Assembly (NCBI GenBank): GCA_017551545.1
Contig: JAFZLJ010000025.1
Span: forward strand, 1 to 64,000
DNA length: 64,000 nucleotides
Direction: 5' to 3'
From: Treponema sp.
Lineage (GTDB): Bacteria > Spirochaetota > Spirochaetia > Treponematales > Treponemataceae
Part shown: one piece after another, positions 50,440 to 59,817 of the stretch
How positions within the stretch are numbered: position 1 is the first letter of the stretch
Layout: every line of letters starts with the position of its first letter
Program-made: the position numbers and the translations under genes
Notes under the pieces: generated by a model
The model's database searches: none
Told to the model about the DNA's origin: nothing
What the model saw: only the letters and a program-made list of their open reading frames with translations

Positions 50440-50922
50440 ATGAAAAAAGTGTTTTTTATAACATTATCACTTTTTCTCTTTTGTATGACACAAAACTGCT
50501 TTGGCCAGTCACAATCAAATAATACAACTCCCGAACCATACAGCGAAGATGAGTTTTCTCAAAGCTTAAAAGATCTTAGACGTTTTGAAATTATCACGCT
50601 TGGAGCAATGCCGTTTATAACTTTAGATGCAGCCATTGCTTACAACGGTTATAAATATGCAACAGGCCGTTCCGCTAAATTTAATCCACTTGCAACTGCC
50701 GATTACAGCCAGAAGGAAATGGAAAAAATAATCCTAACTTCTTTATCAATCAGCGCTGGAATTGGAATTACAGATTATATAATAAATCTTGTAAAACGAA
50801 ACAAAATCAAAAAACAAAAAAGTCAGGAAGATTCTTATATTTCAATAAAAGAAAATCCCGACGCAATAAAAATACCTCTTCCACAAGAAGGCTCTGAAGA
50901 AAAAACTGAGGACCTGGAATAA
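50440..50922 (+). CDS. Hypothetical exported/membrane protein (160 aa)
   Basis: It has a signal-like N-terminus (MKKVFFITLSLFLFCMTQNCFG), a stretch FEIITLGAMPFITLDAAIAYNGYKY and a hydrophobic segment IILTSLSISAGIGITDYIINL followed by a basic and then acidic tail. It is probably membrane-associated. No family recognised. It lies 3 bp after the YggS-type gene and overlaps the RluD-like gene by 1 bp, so it belongs to this operon. Confidence 0.65.
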   Translation: MKKVFFITLSLFLFCMTQNCFGQSQSNNTTPEPYSEDEFSQSLKDLRRFEIITLGAMPFITLDAAIAYNGYKYATGRSAKFNPLATADYSQKEMEKIILTSLSISAGIGITDYIINLVKRNKIKKQKSQEDSYISIKENPDAIKIPLPQEGSEEKTEDLE

Positions 50923-51887
50923 TGCCTGTATATACTGTAAAAGTCCCTGCTGAATACAACAAAGCCGAACGCCTTGATAAATACATTGCTTCATTACCAG
51001 ACGGAATGAACCGTTCAAAACTCAAAAGTGGTGTTACAGAAATTTTATTAAACGGAAAAAAATCAAAGCTTTCACAAAAGATAAACGGCGGCGATGTAAT
51101 AGACATTACCTGGGAAGACAATATTCCTGATTACATAGAACCAGAAGATATTCCTCTTGATATAATTTACGAAGACGAAAACGTCACTGTTGTAAATAAA
51201 AAACAGGGAATGGTAACTCATCCTGCGTGCGGTAACTGGAATGGAACTCTTGTAAATGCGCTGTTATATCATTGGGGCCGCGAATCTATAAAACAAATCA
51301 AAGAGGGCAGTGAACAAAAAATTCTTGAATTCCGTAGACCCGGCATTGTTCATCGTTTAGACAAAGAAACATCAGGAATTATCATTACTGCAAAAAACCG
51401 CGATACAGAAGAATTTCTTGGTGACCAGTTCAGAAATAAAAAACTTAGAAAAGAATATATTCTTATTGTAAAAGGAAGGCCGCCTGAAAAAGCCGGAGAC
51501 ATTCGTACACAGATAATCCGTGACCCAAAAGACCGCAAACGTTTTAAAGCAGTTACAGACACAAACGAAGGCAAATACGCAAGAACAATTTATCACTGTA
51601 TTTCAAGTTATGGAAATTATACACTTGTACGTGTAAGACTTAAGACCGGACGTACACATCAGATTCGTGTTCATATGAAATTTCTTGGATGTCCTATTGT
51701 CGGAGATTCTATATACAACAAGGTGGATCCGATTTTCCCGGATGCAACACTTATGCTTCATTCAAAGCTTTTGCAGATTCAGCTCCCTGGTCAGGAAAAT
51801 CCAAAAACATTTATAACCGGAACCCCTGAACGTTTTATAGAATTAGAAAAAAAACTTAAGAAGATGTATAACAAAAAAGAATTATAA
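50922..51887 (+). CDS. RluA/RluD-family rRNA pseudouridine synthase with S4 domain
   Basis: The 321-residue enzyme has an N-terminal S4 RNA-binding domain (RLDKYIASLPDGMNRSKLKSGV) and the catalytic motif GIVHRLDKETSGIII with the conserved Asp. It also has RKEYILIVKG and LKTGRTHQIRVHMKFLGCPIVGD. It converts selected uridines in 23S rRNA to pseudouridine; RluD-like specificity is probable but not proven. A second family member follows directly (1-bp overlap), suggesting tandem duplication and specialisation. Confidence 0.9.
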   Translation: MPVYTVKVPAEYNKAERLDKYIASLPDGMNRSKLKSGVTEILLNGKKSKLSQKINGGDVIDITWEDNIPDYIEPEDIPLDIIYEDENVTVVNKKQGMVTHPACGNWNGTLVNALLYHWGRESIKQIKEGSEQKILEFRRPGIVHRLDKETSGIIITAKNRDTEEFLGDQFRNKKLRKEYILIVKGRPPEKAGDIRTQIIRDPKDRKRFKAVTDTNEGKYARTIYHCISSYGNYTLVRVRLKTGRTHQIRVHMKFLGCPIVGDSIYNKVDPIFPDATLMLHSKLLQIQLPGQENPKTFITGTPERFIELEKKLKKMYNKKEL

Positions 51888-52621
51888 TGATGAATAAAAT
51901 AAAAATAATTCATGCACCAGATTCTCAAAAGCCTTTTGTAATATTAGATAAACCGGCAGGACTTCCATCTGCACCTTTAAATGAAAGCGATAAAGAAAAT
52001 GCATTTGCTCAAGCAGCAGAACTTTTTCCCAAGCTTCTAAATGTAAAAGGAAAAAAAGAAATAGAACACGGCTTATTGCATCGTCTTGATACTGCAACAG
52101 CCGGTCTTATGATAATTGCCGCAACTCAGGAATGCTATGATTTTTTACAGCAGGAACAAAAAGAGGGTAGTATTATAAAGACATACCTTGCAGAATGTGG
52201 GTTGCTGCGTAATGAAGCCGTGGTCCCTGAGCTTGTCGAAAGACAGCATATAAAACTAACTTCCTACTTCCGTGCATACGGTCCTGGCAGAAAAGAAGTT
52301 CGTCCAGTCTTCCCTGACGATTCTGAAACAGCCCTTAAAAAAGTAGAAAAAAAAGTACTATACACAACAAACATCAAAATATTAAAAATCAATAAAGAAG
52401 AAAATACCGCTCTTGTAGAATGTTCAATTACAAACGGCTACAGACATCAAGTACGAAGCCATCTTTCGTGGGCTGGACTTCCAATAATAAATGATCCTGT
52501 TTACAACCCGTCTACAAATAAAAAAAGCACAGAACAAATGCATTTCTGTGCCTCGAAAATTCAATTTGAGTACCCGAGAGGAGACTTGAACTCCTATGAC
52601 CGTAAGGACACTTGGACCTGA
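51887..52621 (+). CDS. Second RluA-family pseudouridine synthase, 3' end overlapping tRNA-Leu
   Basis: The 244-residue protein lacks an S4 domain and has HGLLHRLDTATAGLMIIAA (catalytic Asp present) and NGYRHQVRSHLSWAGLPIINDPVYN. It is a short RluA-type enzyme. Two oddities are visible. Residues around EAVVPELVERQ are encoded by a dispersed repeat (52224-52243). The last 17 codons run into the tRNA-Leu gene on the other strand, so the tail after FEYPRG is tRNA antisense sequence. The original stop was probably lost; the core fold looks complete. Confidence 0.82.
   Translation: MMNKIKIIHAPDSQKPFVILDKPAGLPSAPLNESDKENAFAQAAELFPKLLNVKGKKEIEHGLLHRLDTATAGLMIIAATQECYDFLQQEQKEGSIIKTYLAECGLLRNEAVVPELVERQHIKLTSYFRAYGPGRKEVRPVFPDDSETALKKVEKKVLYTTNIKILKINKEENTALVECSITNGYRHQVRSHLSWAGLPIINDPVYNPSTNKKSTEQMHFCASKIQFEYPRGDLNSYDRKDTWT
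52224..52243. repeat. Dispersed repeat inside the pseudouridine synthase gene
   Basis: TCCCTGAGCTTGTCGAAAGA shares TCCCTGAGCTTGTCGAA with the minus strand of 35853-35881. In both copies it is read as (V)PELVE. Confidence 0.85.
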
Positions 52622-52654
52622 ACCAAGCGCGTCTACCAATTCCGCCACCCGGGC
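52571..52654 (-). tRNA. tRNA-Leu(CAG)
   Basis: On the minus strand the 84-nt sequence from GCCCGGGTGGCGGAATTGG to CTCGGGTA folds as a type II tRNA. The acceptor has seven pairs (two G-U). The D-arm has GG, the anticodon loop TTCAGGT gives anticodon CAG, the variable arm is long (TGTCCTTACGGTCA) and the T-arm is GGAGTTCAAGTCTCC. Discriminator A73 fits leucine. CCA is not encoded. The 3' half overlaps the pseudouridine synthase reading frame on the plus strand by 51 bp. Confidence 0.96.
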
Positions 52655-52687
52655 TAACGATTAAATTAATATATCAAAAATAAGGGT

Positions 52688-53050
52688 TTAAGTCAAACAA
52701 CTGTAAAGACCGGCACAAAGGGCTGCAAGAACTGCAATTACAACAATGTACATCCAAACCGGAAGACTTCCGTCATAATTTTTAGAAGCTCCGCCTTTAG
52801 AAGCCCCCAATCCCAAAAGATTTCTTAATCCAAACGAACTCTTTTTACCTGAACTTGGTCTTACAGCGTATCCGCAGGCAGGGCAGCCGTGAGTAAATTC
52901 ATCTGTTCGGCCAACCTTACCACATCTTGGGCAACGTACAGAAGCAAAAAACTTACCGCAATACTGGCAGACCTTGTCGTTTTGATGAACTTCTTTACCG
53001 CAGAATTCGCAGAAAAATTTAGCTTTTTTGAATCGATTAATTCTCTTCAT
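52688..53050 (-). CDS. Small zinc-ribbon membrane protein
   Basis: The 120-residue protein has four CxxC pairs in two zinc ribbons: CEFCGKEVHQNDKVCQYCG and CPRCGKVGRTDEFTHGCPACG. A Ser/Lys/Gly-rich linker and one C-terminal membrane helix (VWMYIVVIAVLAALCAGLY) follow. Proteins like this often sit at the membrane with unknown partners. Its ATG lies 14 bp inside the end of the pseudoreceiver gene, so the two are probably co-expressed. Confidence 0.75.
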   Translation of the reverse strand: MKRINRFKKAKFFCEFCGKEVHQNDKVCQYCGKFFASVRCPRCGKVGRTDEFTHGCPACGYAVRPSSGKKSSFGLRNLLGLGASKGGASKNYDGSLPVWMYIVVIAVLAALCAGLYSCLT

Positions 53051-53681
53051 AAATATCAGAAATTTCTACAACTACAAATACATTCGAAGTATTTATTTTC
53101 ATAATACTTTTAAGAAGAACCTGAGCTGTTCTTGTTTTTTTACTGTCAAAGAAAGAGAAGGCTGGAACCTGCATACCGTCTTTAATTGTTTCAAGATCAG
53201 AAGCATTATAGAAAGTACACGAAAGAGTTTTTCCGTTGTAATCAAAAAACTTACCGCTGATAAACTTTTTAGAAACCGGATGAGTAAACATAAAGTGACC
53301 GGTATTAGGAACAGAAGTTTCTTCTTTAATTGTTACATGAGGTTTTACTAATTCTTCAAAATCTTCAAACTTATCGAAGCAGCCTGTTACTCCAAGAATC
53401 TTAGCTTTTTCTTCATCTTCCTGAGAAATTGGATTTGGTTCATAAAGATAAATATCAATATCATCACCACCAATACCGCTCTTTACAAACTGTACAAGAG
53501 TTTTCCAATGACGTGGATATTCAGAAGAACTAACTACAATTAAATCAGGACGAATCTCTTCAATGTTGTCCAAAGCCTTTAAAAGCCATTTATAAATAAT
53601 TGTATCATAATCAGCTTTTATAAGAATATCATTAAGAGTAGAGTATACTTTTTCTTCTTCAGAAATAATCAGGGCTTTCAT
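53037..53681 (-). CDS. Pseudoreceiver protein with possible PilZ-like C-terminus
   Basis: The first ~115 of 214 residues read like a response-regulator receiver: ALIISEEEKVYSTLNDILIKADYD, IRPDLIVVSSSEYPR and VTGCFDKFEDFEEL. The phosphorylated Asp is replaced by Ser in VVSSSEY, so it should not be phosphorylated. The remainder (HPVSKKFISGKFFDYNGKTLSCTFYNASDLETIKDGM) could be a PilZ-like barrel, but no RxxxR motif is seen. ATG 53681 has AAGGTGTT upstream. The function is unknown; a protein-protein signalling role is plausible. Confidence 0.55.
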   Translation of the reverse strand: MKALIISEEEKVYSTLNDILIKADYDTIIYKWLLKALDNIEEIRPDLIVVSSSEYPRHWKTLVQFVKSGIGGDDIDIYLYEPNPISQEDEEKAKILGVTGCFDKFEDFEELVKPHVTIKEETSVPNTGHFMFTHPVSKKFISGKFFDYNGKTLSCTFYNASDLETIKDGMQVPAFSFFDSKKTRTAQVLLKSIMKINTSNVFVVVEISDIYEEN

Positions 53682-53702
53682 ACAACACCTTAAAAATTAA
53701 TT

Positions 53703-54680
53703 TTACTCTGTACCAAGATTAACAACTGTGTAATCATAAATAGTCCAGATTCCTTCGCGCTGGCGAACCTTGTAAGTATAGCGTTTCTTTTCGCTGAAGT
53801 TTGGATACTTAAACCATTCAATAACTACAACAGTTCCTTCTGTAGGAGTGTAGGTTGTCTTTTCAATCTGGAAACGTTCCGGAACAGCAATGATATCATT
53901 TTCAATTCTTGACTGCATAAGATCAGCCTTGAATGATTCAATCATCTTAGCGCGTTCCTGAGCAGAAACTGTAACATATTTTTTGCTTAAAGCAGAATTG
54001 CGTTTGAGTAAAGATTCAACATCCATGTAAAGGAAGTACTGATCCCAAAGTGATTTTTGTCTTGCAATAATTGTCTGTTCAACAACCTTATCAGGAGCAA
54101 TTTCTTCCGGCTTTAAGATTTCAGAAGTTGTGTCTTTTACAGGAACATAAGTAGAAGAAGCTGCAGAAGTTGAAGGTCTGATTTCCAAAGTCAAACGGTT
54201 TGAATTAAGCTTAATATATTTTGATTTGTAAAGCTCCGGGTAGAAGCTCATTTCAAGGTAGTAAACAGAAGGTTCATCAACTTTGATGTAATCTTTTACA
54301 TTTTCAATGAATGAATATTCTTCACCGCCTTCAAGTGAAATTTCACGGAAGTAAACAGTTCTGTTTGTAGTACGTTTTTCAATTACAGTATCTGTCATTT
54401 CAAGAGCACTGTTCTTTACGGTGTAAGCATAAAAATCAAGACTAAAGGCACGGTCATCGGCAAGCTTAAAGCGTAGTGTTTCTGTACCATTGTTTTTGAT
54501 TGTAATATGAACTTCAATTGGATTATCATCATTCATTCCAGGATAGTAGATTGATCTGTTGTAATATTTAATTGAAACAGATGCATTGGAATAATCCATT
54601 GCCTTAGATTCCTGAGCAAATAATGACTGTCCAAAAAGACAAAGAACTGATATAATAATTGCAAGTTTACGGATTTTCAA
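53703..54680 (-). CDS. Secreted hypothetical protein (325 aa)
   Basis: I chose TTG 54680 because AAGGAG (54687-54692) is ideally placed and the protein then starts with a signal peptide (KIRKLAIIISVLCLFGQSLFA, cut before QESKA); an upstream ATG at 54737 has no such support. The body begins with a beta-rich domain (VSIKYYNRSIYYPGMNDDNPIEVHITIKNNGTETLRF) and ends with KKRYTYKVRQREGIWTIYDY. No family is recognised with confidence; it is probably periplasmic or outer-membrane associated. It is transcribed away from mfd. Confidence 0.65.
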   Translation of the reverse strand: MKIRKLAIIISVLCLFGQSLFAQESKAMDYSNASVSIKYYNRSIYYPGMNDDNPIEVHITIKNNGTETLRFKLADDRAFSLDFYAYTVKNSALEMTDTVIEKRTTNRTVYFREISLEGGEEYSFIENVKDYIKVDEPSVYYLEMSFYPELYKSKYIKLNSNRLTLEIRPSTSAASSTYVPVKDTTSEILKPEEIAPDKVVEQTIIARQKSLWDQYFLYMDVESLLKRNSALSKKYVTVSAQERAKMIESFKADLMQSRIENDIIAVPERFQIEKTTYTPTEGTVVVIEWFKYPNFSEKKRYTYKVRQREGIWTIYDYTVVNLGTE

Positions 54681-54727
54681 CGTATTCTCCTTACTCTTTG
54701 ATTCTACTATAATATCGGTATTTTGTA

Positions 54728-57700
54728 ATGAAATCATTATATTCTTCTATTAATAATTTTTTACACAATTGGAACGATTTTTCAAGCGCTGCAGATAAAA
54801 TTACTTCGTCTGATGTAAAATTTCCGGTTCTTATAAGCGGTACCCATGGAAGTCTTTTTACATATTTTTTAAGTGAACTTAGTAATACAGCAAAATACAA
54901 AACTCTTCAGGCAGTTCAATACAGTGCTTCAAGTAAGAAAACAGTAGAATATAAAAGCTTTTCACAGGATTATTTAATCGTAGTTCCAAGTGAATTCGAA
55001 ATGAATAATCTGAAGCTTGATATACAGACTCTTTTTCCACAGGCTCAGGTTTTTCTTTTTCCAGGCTGGGGAACAATTCCTTACAGACCGGCTGCTCGTG
55101 GTTCAGTAGTTTTTGGTCAGAGGGCAGGGTTCCTTTCTAAGCTTTTAGATCAGCAGACTTTTACAACAAATCTGGAACCTAGGATTTTTATTATTACACA
55201 ACGCTCTTTTATGAGTGCATTGCCACCGCCTGATTACACAAAACAGTTTTCATTTAAGCTCAAAAAAAAGGATTCAATTGATACTGTAAAAATCGCCCAG
55301 AAGCTTATTCAGCTTGGATACACAAGAGTTTCAAGAGTAAATGTCCGCGGGGAGTTCAGTCTTCGTGGTGAAGTTTTAGATATATTTTTACCACTCGAAG
55401 AAAATCCTGTGCGTATTGTTTTTGATTTTGATACGATTGAGTCATTAAAAGAATTCGAAACAGATTCCCAGATAACGCTTAAAGCACGAGAAAGCATTAC
55501 AATCTGCCCGACAAAAGAAGTGCTTTGGACTGATGAACTTGTAGAAAAACTTCGTTCAAGGCTTGAAGAATACCAGAAAAATGCACTTTCAAGCGGACAC
55601 GTACATCTGCCGTTTACAGAGCATGCTTTACAGTATCAGGAAATGATGCTTGATGAGCTTGCAGTAAAAAAAGAAACAGAAGGCGAGGAGTTTTATTACA
55701 GTCTTTTATGGGAAAATCAGTATTCAATTCTTGATTATATAAGCCCTAATACTTTTGTTTTGTTTTATGATTACGACAGACTTTTGAATGCCGAGCTTGC
55801 AATAAACCGTGAATATTCAGGCATGTACAGGAAAACAAAAGAGACTTTACCTGTGCTTCCGCCAGATATAATGCTTTATGAGCTCAATTTTATGCTAGAA
55901 AAAGTATCAAATAGTCTATATTTTAAGACAGTTATAGACGAAAATGATGCTCAGAATACACAAATTGCCTTAAAAACAGAACCTTCACGAAGTTTCTTTG
56001 GAAATTTGAATTACATGAAGGAAGAACTGACAAACCTTCAGAATGACGGCTGGAATATCACGATTTTTACAGATAATGATAATCAGCAGCTTCGTATTCA
56101 TGAAATTTTCAAAGACTGGACAGATATAGAACCCGATGGTGTAAGAAAACCTGTTCAGCTTATTCCAAAAGCAATTACGGCCGGCTTTAATATCCCTGAA
56201 ATTAAACTTTTGGTGATTCAGGAAAACGAGATTTTTGGCCGCAGAAAGTATGTTGCAAAGTCTGTAAATAAGGCAAAATCTCAGGTAATAGACACCTTCG
56301 TAGAACTTAATCCGGGCGATTATATAGTTCATGTAAACTGGGGAATAGGGCTCTTTCATGGAATTGAACGCGTAAAGTCTCTTGGAAACGAGCGTGATTA
56401 TATTAAGCTTGAATACGCAGATCAGGAATTTGCATTTGTTCCTATTGAGCAGGTAAACCTTGTTCAGCGCTATATTGGTAATGAAGGTGAAAAGCCACGT
56501 CTTGACCGCATAGGAAGTAAATCGTGGGAAAACAGAAAGAGCAAAGTTCAGAAGGCTGTAGAAGATCTTGCACAAAAACTCATAGATTTGTATTCAAGAA
56601 GAAAGGCTAGTGTTGGCTATGCGTTCCCTAAAGAAAAGGAATGGCAGAGCGCTTTTGAAGCAGCGTTCCCTTATGAAGATACTCCGGATCAGATTACAGT
56701 AACAGAAGAAGTAAAAGCCGACATGGAAAAACCTGTACCAATGGACCGACTTGTTTGTGGTGATGTTGGTTACGGTAAAACAGAAATTGCAATGCGTGCT
56801 GCATTCAAAGCTGTAATGGGTGGTAAGCAGGTAGCATTCCTGGCACCAACAACAATTCTTGCCGAACAGCATTACGAAACTTTGATTGAACGATTCAAAA
56901 ATTTCCCTGTAAAGATAGCGCGTCTGAGCCGTTTTGTTCCTGCAGCAGAACAGAAAAAAATCCTTAAAAAGCTTGAAGAAGGCGAACTTGATATTCTTGT
57001 TGGAACTCACAGAATTATTCAGAAAGACGTGCACTTTAAAAATCTTGGCTTAATGATTATTGATGAAGAACAGCGATTTGGTGTAAAAGACAAGGAACGT
57101 CTTAAGGAAATGAAAAACAATGTAGACTGTCTTACAATGTCTGCAACTCCAATTCCACGTACACTTCATATGAGTCTTTTAAAAATCAGAGACATGAGTC
57201 TTTTAACAACGCCGCCACAGAACCGTCAGGCAATTGAAACAGTAATTGATGAATTCAACGACGACAGGGTAGCGGCAGCAATAAGACAGGAAATGGACCG
57301 GGGAGGGCAGGTTTTCTTTTTACATAACAGGGTAGAGTCGTTGCTCGAAGTTCGCCAGAGAATTGAACGGATTGTACCTGAATGCCTTGTAGATGTAGCT
57401 CACGGTCAGATGACAAGTGCCGAACTTGATGATATTTTCCATCGCTTTAAGATGGGCGGTTTTCATGTTCTTATAGCAACAACAATTATCGAAAACGGAA
57501 TTGATATTCCAAACGTAAATACAATCATTATTGACCGTGCAGATATGTATGGAGTTTCACAGCTTTATCAGCTTCGCGGACGCGTTGGTAGAAGCGACAG
57601 AAAAGCTTATGCATATTTACTTTATCCAAAAGACAGAGCCTTGAGCGAAGTTGCAATGAAGCGTCTTCAGGTAATCAGCGATTTTACAGAACTTGGAAGC

Positions 57701-58303
57701 GGCTTTAAGATTGCCATGAAAGATATGGAAATCCGCGGTGCCGGAAACCTGCTTGGAAAAGATCAGTCTGGTGATGTATATGCAGTAGGGTTTGATTTAT
57801 ATATGCGCCTGCTCAATGAAGCAGTAAACCGTCTTACAGCTCAAAAAGATTATAAACCAGATAGCGAAGTTCTTATGGAACTTGAGTACACAGGTTACAT
57901 TCCAGATACTTATGTTACAGTTCCTCAAATTAAGATGGAGATCTATAAAAAGATTGCTTCTGTTACTACCGATGCAGAATTTGAAGCAGTTCTTACCGAG
58001 CTTGATGATCGCTTTGGACCAATACCGGAAGAAGTTTCGAGTCTTCTTGCTCTTGCAGAAATCAGGATTATAAGCCGTAAGCTTTCAATAAAATCAATAA
58101 AAGAAAAACAAGGCGAAGTTGCCATAGAGTTCCAGCAGACATCAAATATTTCAATAGATAATATTCTCAAGCTGATCAAGGATAATCCTGGAACAATCAA
58201 ATTGAATCCACAGCACCCGAATGTAATCTTTATTAAACTTGGAAAAATAGGACTCAAAGAAAAGTCCGAATTTATACGCGAAAAATTAAGCAAATTATAT
58301 TAA
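54728..58303 (+). CDS. mfd: Transcription-repair coupling factor
   Basis: The 1191-residue protein has the full Mfd layout. The UvrB-like N-terminus contains FLFPGWGTIPYRPAARGSVVFGQR. The RNA polymerase-interacting domain contains LNPGDYIVHVNWGIGLFHGIERV and EFAFVPIEQVNLVQRYIG. The RecG-like translocase has Walker A CGDVGYGKTEIAMRA, DEEQRFGV, SATPIPRTLHMSL and QLRGRVGRSDRKAYAYLL, and the C-terminal TRCF domain follows. It removes RNA polymerase stalled at lesions and recruits UvrA. TATAAT at 54708-54713 lies upstream; no ribosome binding site is obvious before the ATG. Confidence 0.97.
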   Translation: MKSLYSSINNFLHNWNDFSSAADKITSSDVKFPVLISGTHGSLFTYFLSELSNTAKYKTLQAVQYSASSKKTVEYKSFSQDYLIVVPSEFEMNNLKLDIQTLFPQAQVFLFPGWGTIPYRPAARGSVVFGQRAGFLSKLLDQQTFTTNLEPRIFIITQRSFMSALPPPDYTKQFSFKLKKKDSIDTVKIAQKLIQLGYTRVSRVNVRGEFSLRGEVLDIFLPLEENPVRIVFDFDTIESLKEFETDSQITLKARESITICPTKEVLWTDELVEKLRSRLEEYQKNALSSGHVHLPFTEHALQYQEMMLDELAVKKETEGEEFYYSLLWENQYSILDYISPNTFVLFYDYDRLLNAELAINREYSGMYRKTKETLPVLPPDIMLYELNFMLEKVSNSLYFKTVIDENDAQNTQIALKTEPSRSFFGNLNYMKEELTNLQNDGWNITIFTDNDNQQLRIHEIFKDWTDIEPDGVRKPVQLIPKAITAGFNIPEIKLLVIQENEIFGRRKYVAKSVNKAKSQVIDTFVELNPGDYIVHVNWGIGLFHGIERVKSLGNERDYIKLEYADQEFAFVPIEQVNLVQRYIGNEGEKPRLDRIGSKSWENRKSKVQKAVEDLAQKLIDLYSRRKASVGYAFPKEKEWQSAFEAAFPYEDTPDQITVTEEVKADMEKPVPMDRLVCGDVGYGKTEIAMRAAFKAVMGGKQVAFLAPTTILAEQHYETLIERFKNFPVKIARLSRFVPAAEQKKILKKLEEGELDILVGTHRIIQKDVHFKNLGLMIIDEEQRFGVKDKERLKEMKNNVDCLTMSATPIPRTLHMSLLKIRDMSLLTTPPQNRQAIETVIDEFNDDRVAAAIRQEMDRGGQVFFLHNRVESLLEVRQRIERIVPECLVDVAHGQMTSAELDDIFHRFKMGGFHVLIATTIIENGIDIPNVNTIIIDRADMYGVSQLYQLRGRVGRSDRKAYAYLLYPKDRALSEVAMKRLQVISDFTELGSGFKIAMKDMEIRGAGNLLGKDQSGDVYAVGFDLYMRLLNEAVNRLTAQKDYKPDSEVLMELEYTGYIPDTYVTVPQIKMEIYKKIASVTTDAEFEAVLTELDDRFGPIPEEVSSLLALAEIRIISRKLSIKSIKEKQGEVAIEFQQTSNISIDNILKLIKDNPGTIKLNPQHPNVIFIKLGKIGLKEKSEFIREKLSKLY

Positions 58304-58319
58304 AAGGGGATTATTAAAA

Positions 58320-59717
58320 ATGAAAAAATTTCTTTTATCTATTCTGTTTATTTCTATGTTCTCTACAGCCTTGCTTTTTGCAGATAAGGGGGAATACAGA
58401 GTTCAGATTAATGACAAGGCTCAAGCCGGAACAAGCAGGGCCTTTGAATGTGCTGCAGTAATCGCACATTATGCAGGCTTTCCGGAATATAATGATTCAA
58501 ATACAGACTTCAGCCTCTATGATTCATATTTTATTCCTTTGTCGAAAAACAAGGCATTCCTGGATGCCGTTTCATATTTTAATAGTCTTCATAAACGCGG
58601 CTTTAGTTATGATGCAGTAGCCAATATTGCAACCTATCTTAATTCAGACTGTCAGTCCTACAGAACCGATATTCAAACTGTAAAGGCAAACATTCAGTCC
58701 CGCTGCGGAGATCCTCAGAAATTCTTGGAAATAATTTCTGCTTTTTATACCGAAACTTCTTTTGATGATTTTTATCAGTCTATGATACCTGTTTATGAAG
58801 AAAGCCTTCAGGCAATTCTTGCAAATATACAGGTAATAAATATCGCTTTTGATGCTTATGAAAAATACTACAGAACAAGCTTAAATCCTGTTTTTATTTC
58901 TGTTACTCCGCTGGTAGGTCCATCTAATTACGGAGTAAGCTTTAATGACGGTCAGAAAGAATATTATGAACCAAAGTATTGTGCCGGTTATTTTGATGCA
59001 AATCTTTTAATACATGAATTATCTCATCCAATGTCTAATCCGGTAGTTTATAGAATTGTTAAGAATAAAAAGATAATGAAGCTTGTAAATAAAAGCTTTA
59101 AAGGCACTAAAAAACAGATAATGCAGCAGCAGGCTTACACAAACTCAGAAACCTATCTGATTGAACTTTTTAACCGTGCAAATACCCTTAATATCTTAAA
59201 GGCCTTTGGAAATGATGCCTATATTTATTCAGGTATATTCCAGTATAAAATAAGAAGATTTGACGAAATTGATCAGGTAACCCAGCTGCTTGATAAATAC
59301 AGATTAGGAAATTATGTGAGCCTGGAAGAATTCCGCCCGGAACTTGAAGAGGGCTTTTTTAAAATACTTAATGCAAATAAGAATGGTTTCAAGCTTTCTG
59401 CAGATGATACCAAAAGCTTTACATTATTTGGAAAAACTTATGATGCCCAATATTGTGGTACAAGTGATGTAAGCGGTATAAGAGATTTTAAAACCCGTAA
59501 AGTATTCAGGCTTATAGATGCCTATGAAGACCTGGTAAATTATCAGTCTTTTGATTATCTGCCTGATGATAATTATCCAGTTACAGTAAATGCCGGAGAA
59601 GTATACAGAGTTGAATATCTAAGAACAGACGGTACAGGCTTTGTAGAATATATGCGCTCCGATGCCAATTCTTATATAAACGGCCAGCATGTAACTGTAG
59701 GCATTTATGTGGAGTAA
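58320..59717 (+). CDS. Secreted DUF4932-like metallopeptidase-type protein
   Basis: The 465-residue protein has a signal peptide (MKKFLLSILFISMFSTALLFA, cut before DKGEY) and a zinc-type motif ANLLIHELSHPMSNPVV in the middle (HExxH with a Pro after it). The surrounding sequence resembles DUF4932 proteins, which are predicted secreted metallopeptidases. A further Glu ligand may be in AYTNSETYLIELFNR. The C-terminal ~60 residues are beta-rich. A good ribosome binding site (GGGGA) is present 10 bases before the ATG. The gene lies 16 bp after mfd. The substrate is unknown. Confidence 0.65.
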   Translation: MKKFLLSILFISMFSTALLFADKGEYRVQINDKAQAGTSRAFECAAVIAHYAGFPEYNDSNTDFSLYDSYFIPLSKNKAFLDAVSYFNSLHKRGFSYDAVANIATYLNSDCQSYRTDIQTVKANIQSRCGDPQKFLEIISAFYTETSFDDFYQSMIPVYEESLQAILANIQVINIAFDAYEKYYRTSLNPVFISVTPLVGPSNYGVSFNDGQKEYYEPKYCAGYFDANLLIHELSHPMSNPVVYRIVKNKKIMKLVNKSFKGTKKQIMQQQAYTNSETYLIELFNRANTLNILKAFGNDAYIYSGIFQYKIRRFDEIDQVTQLLDKYRLGNYVSLEEFRPELEEGFFKILNANKNGFKLSADDTKSFTLFGKTYDAQYCGTSDVSGIRDFKTRKVFRLIDAYEDLVNYQSFDYLPDDNYPVTVNAGEVYRVEYLRTDGTGFVEYMRSDANSYINGQHVTVGIYVE

Positions 59718-59817
59718 TTCTTTATAATATACATTATAATTTGGCATATTATATTACTACCTATAACGCATATTCTGTCGACCTGAGCAAGCCCACCTTA
59801 ATTATTTTTTTTTATAA

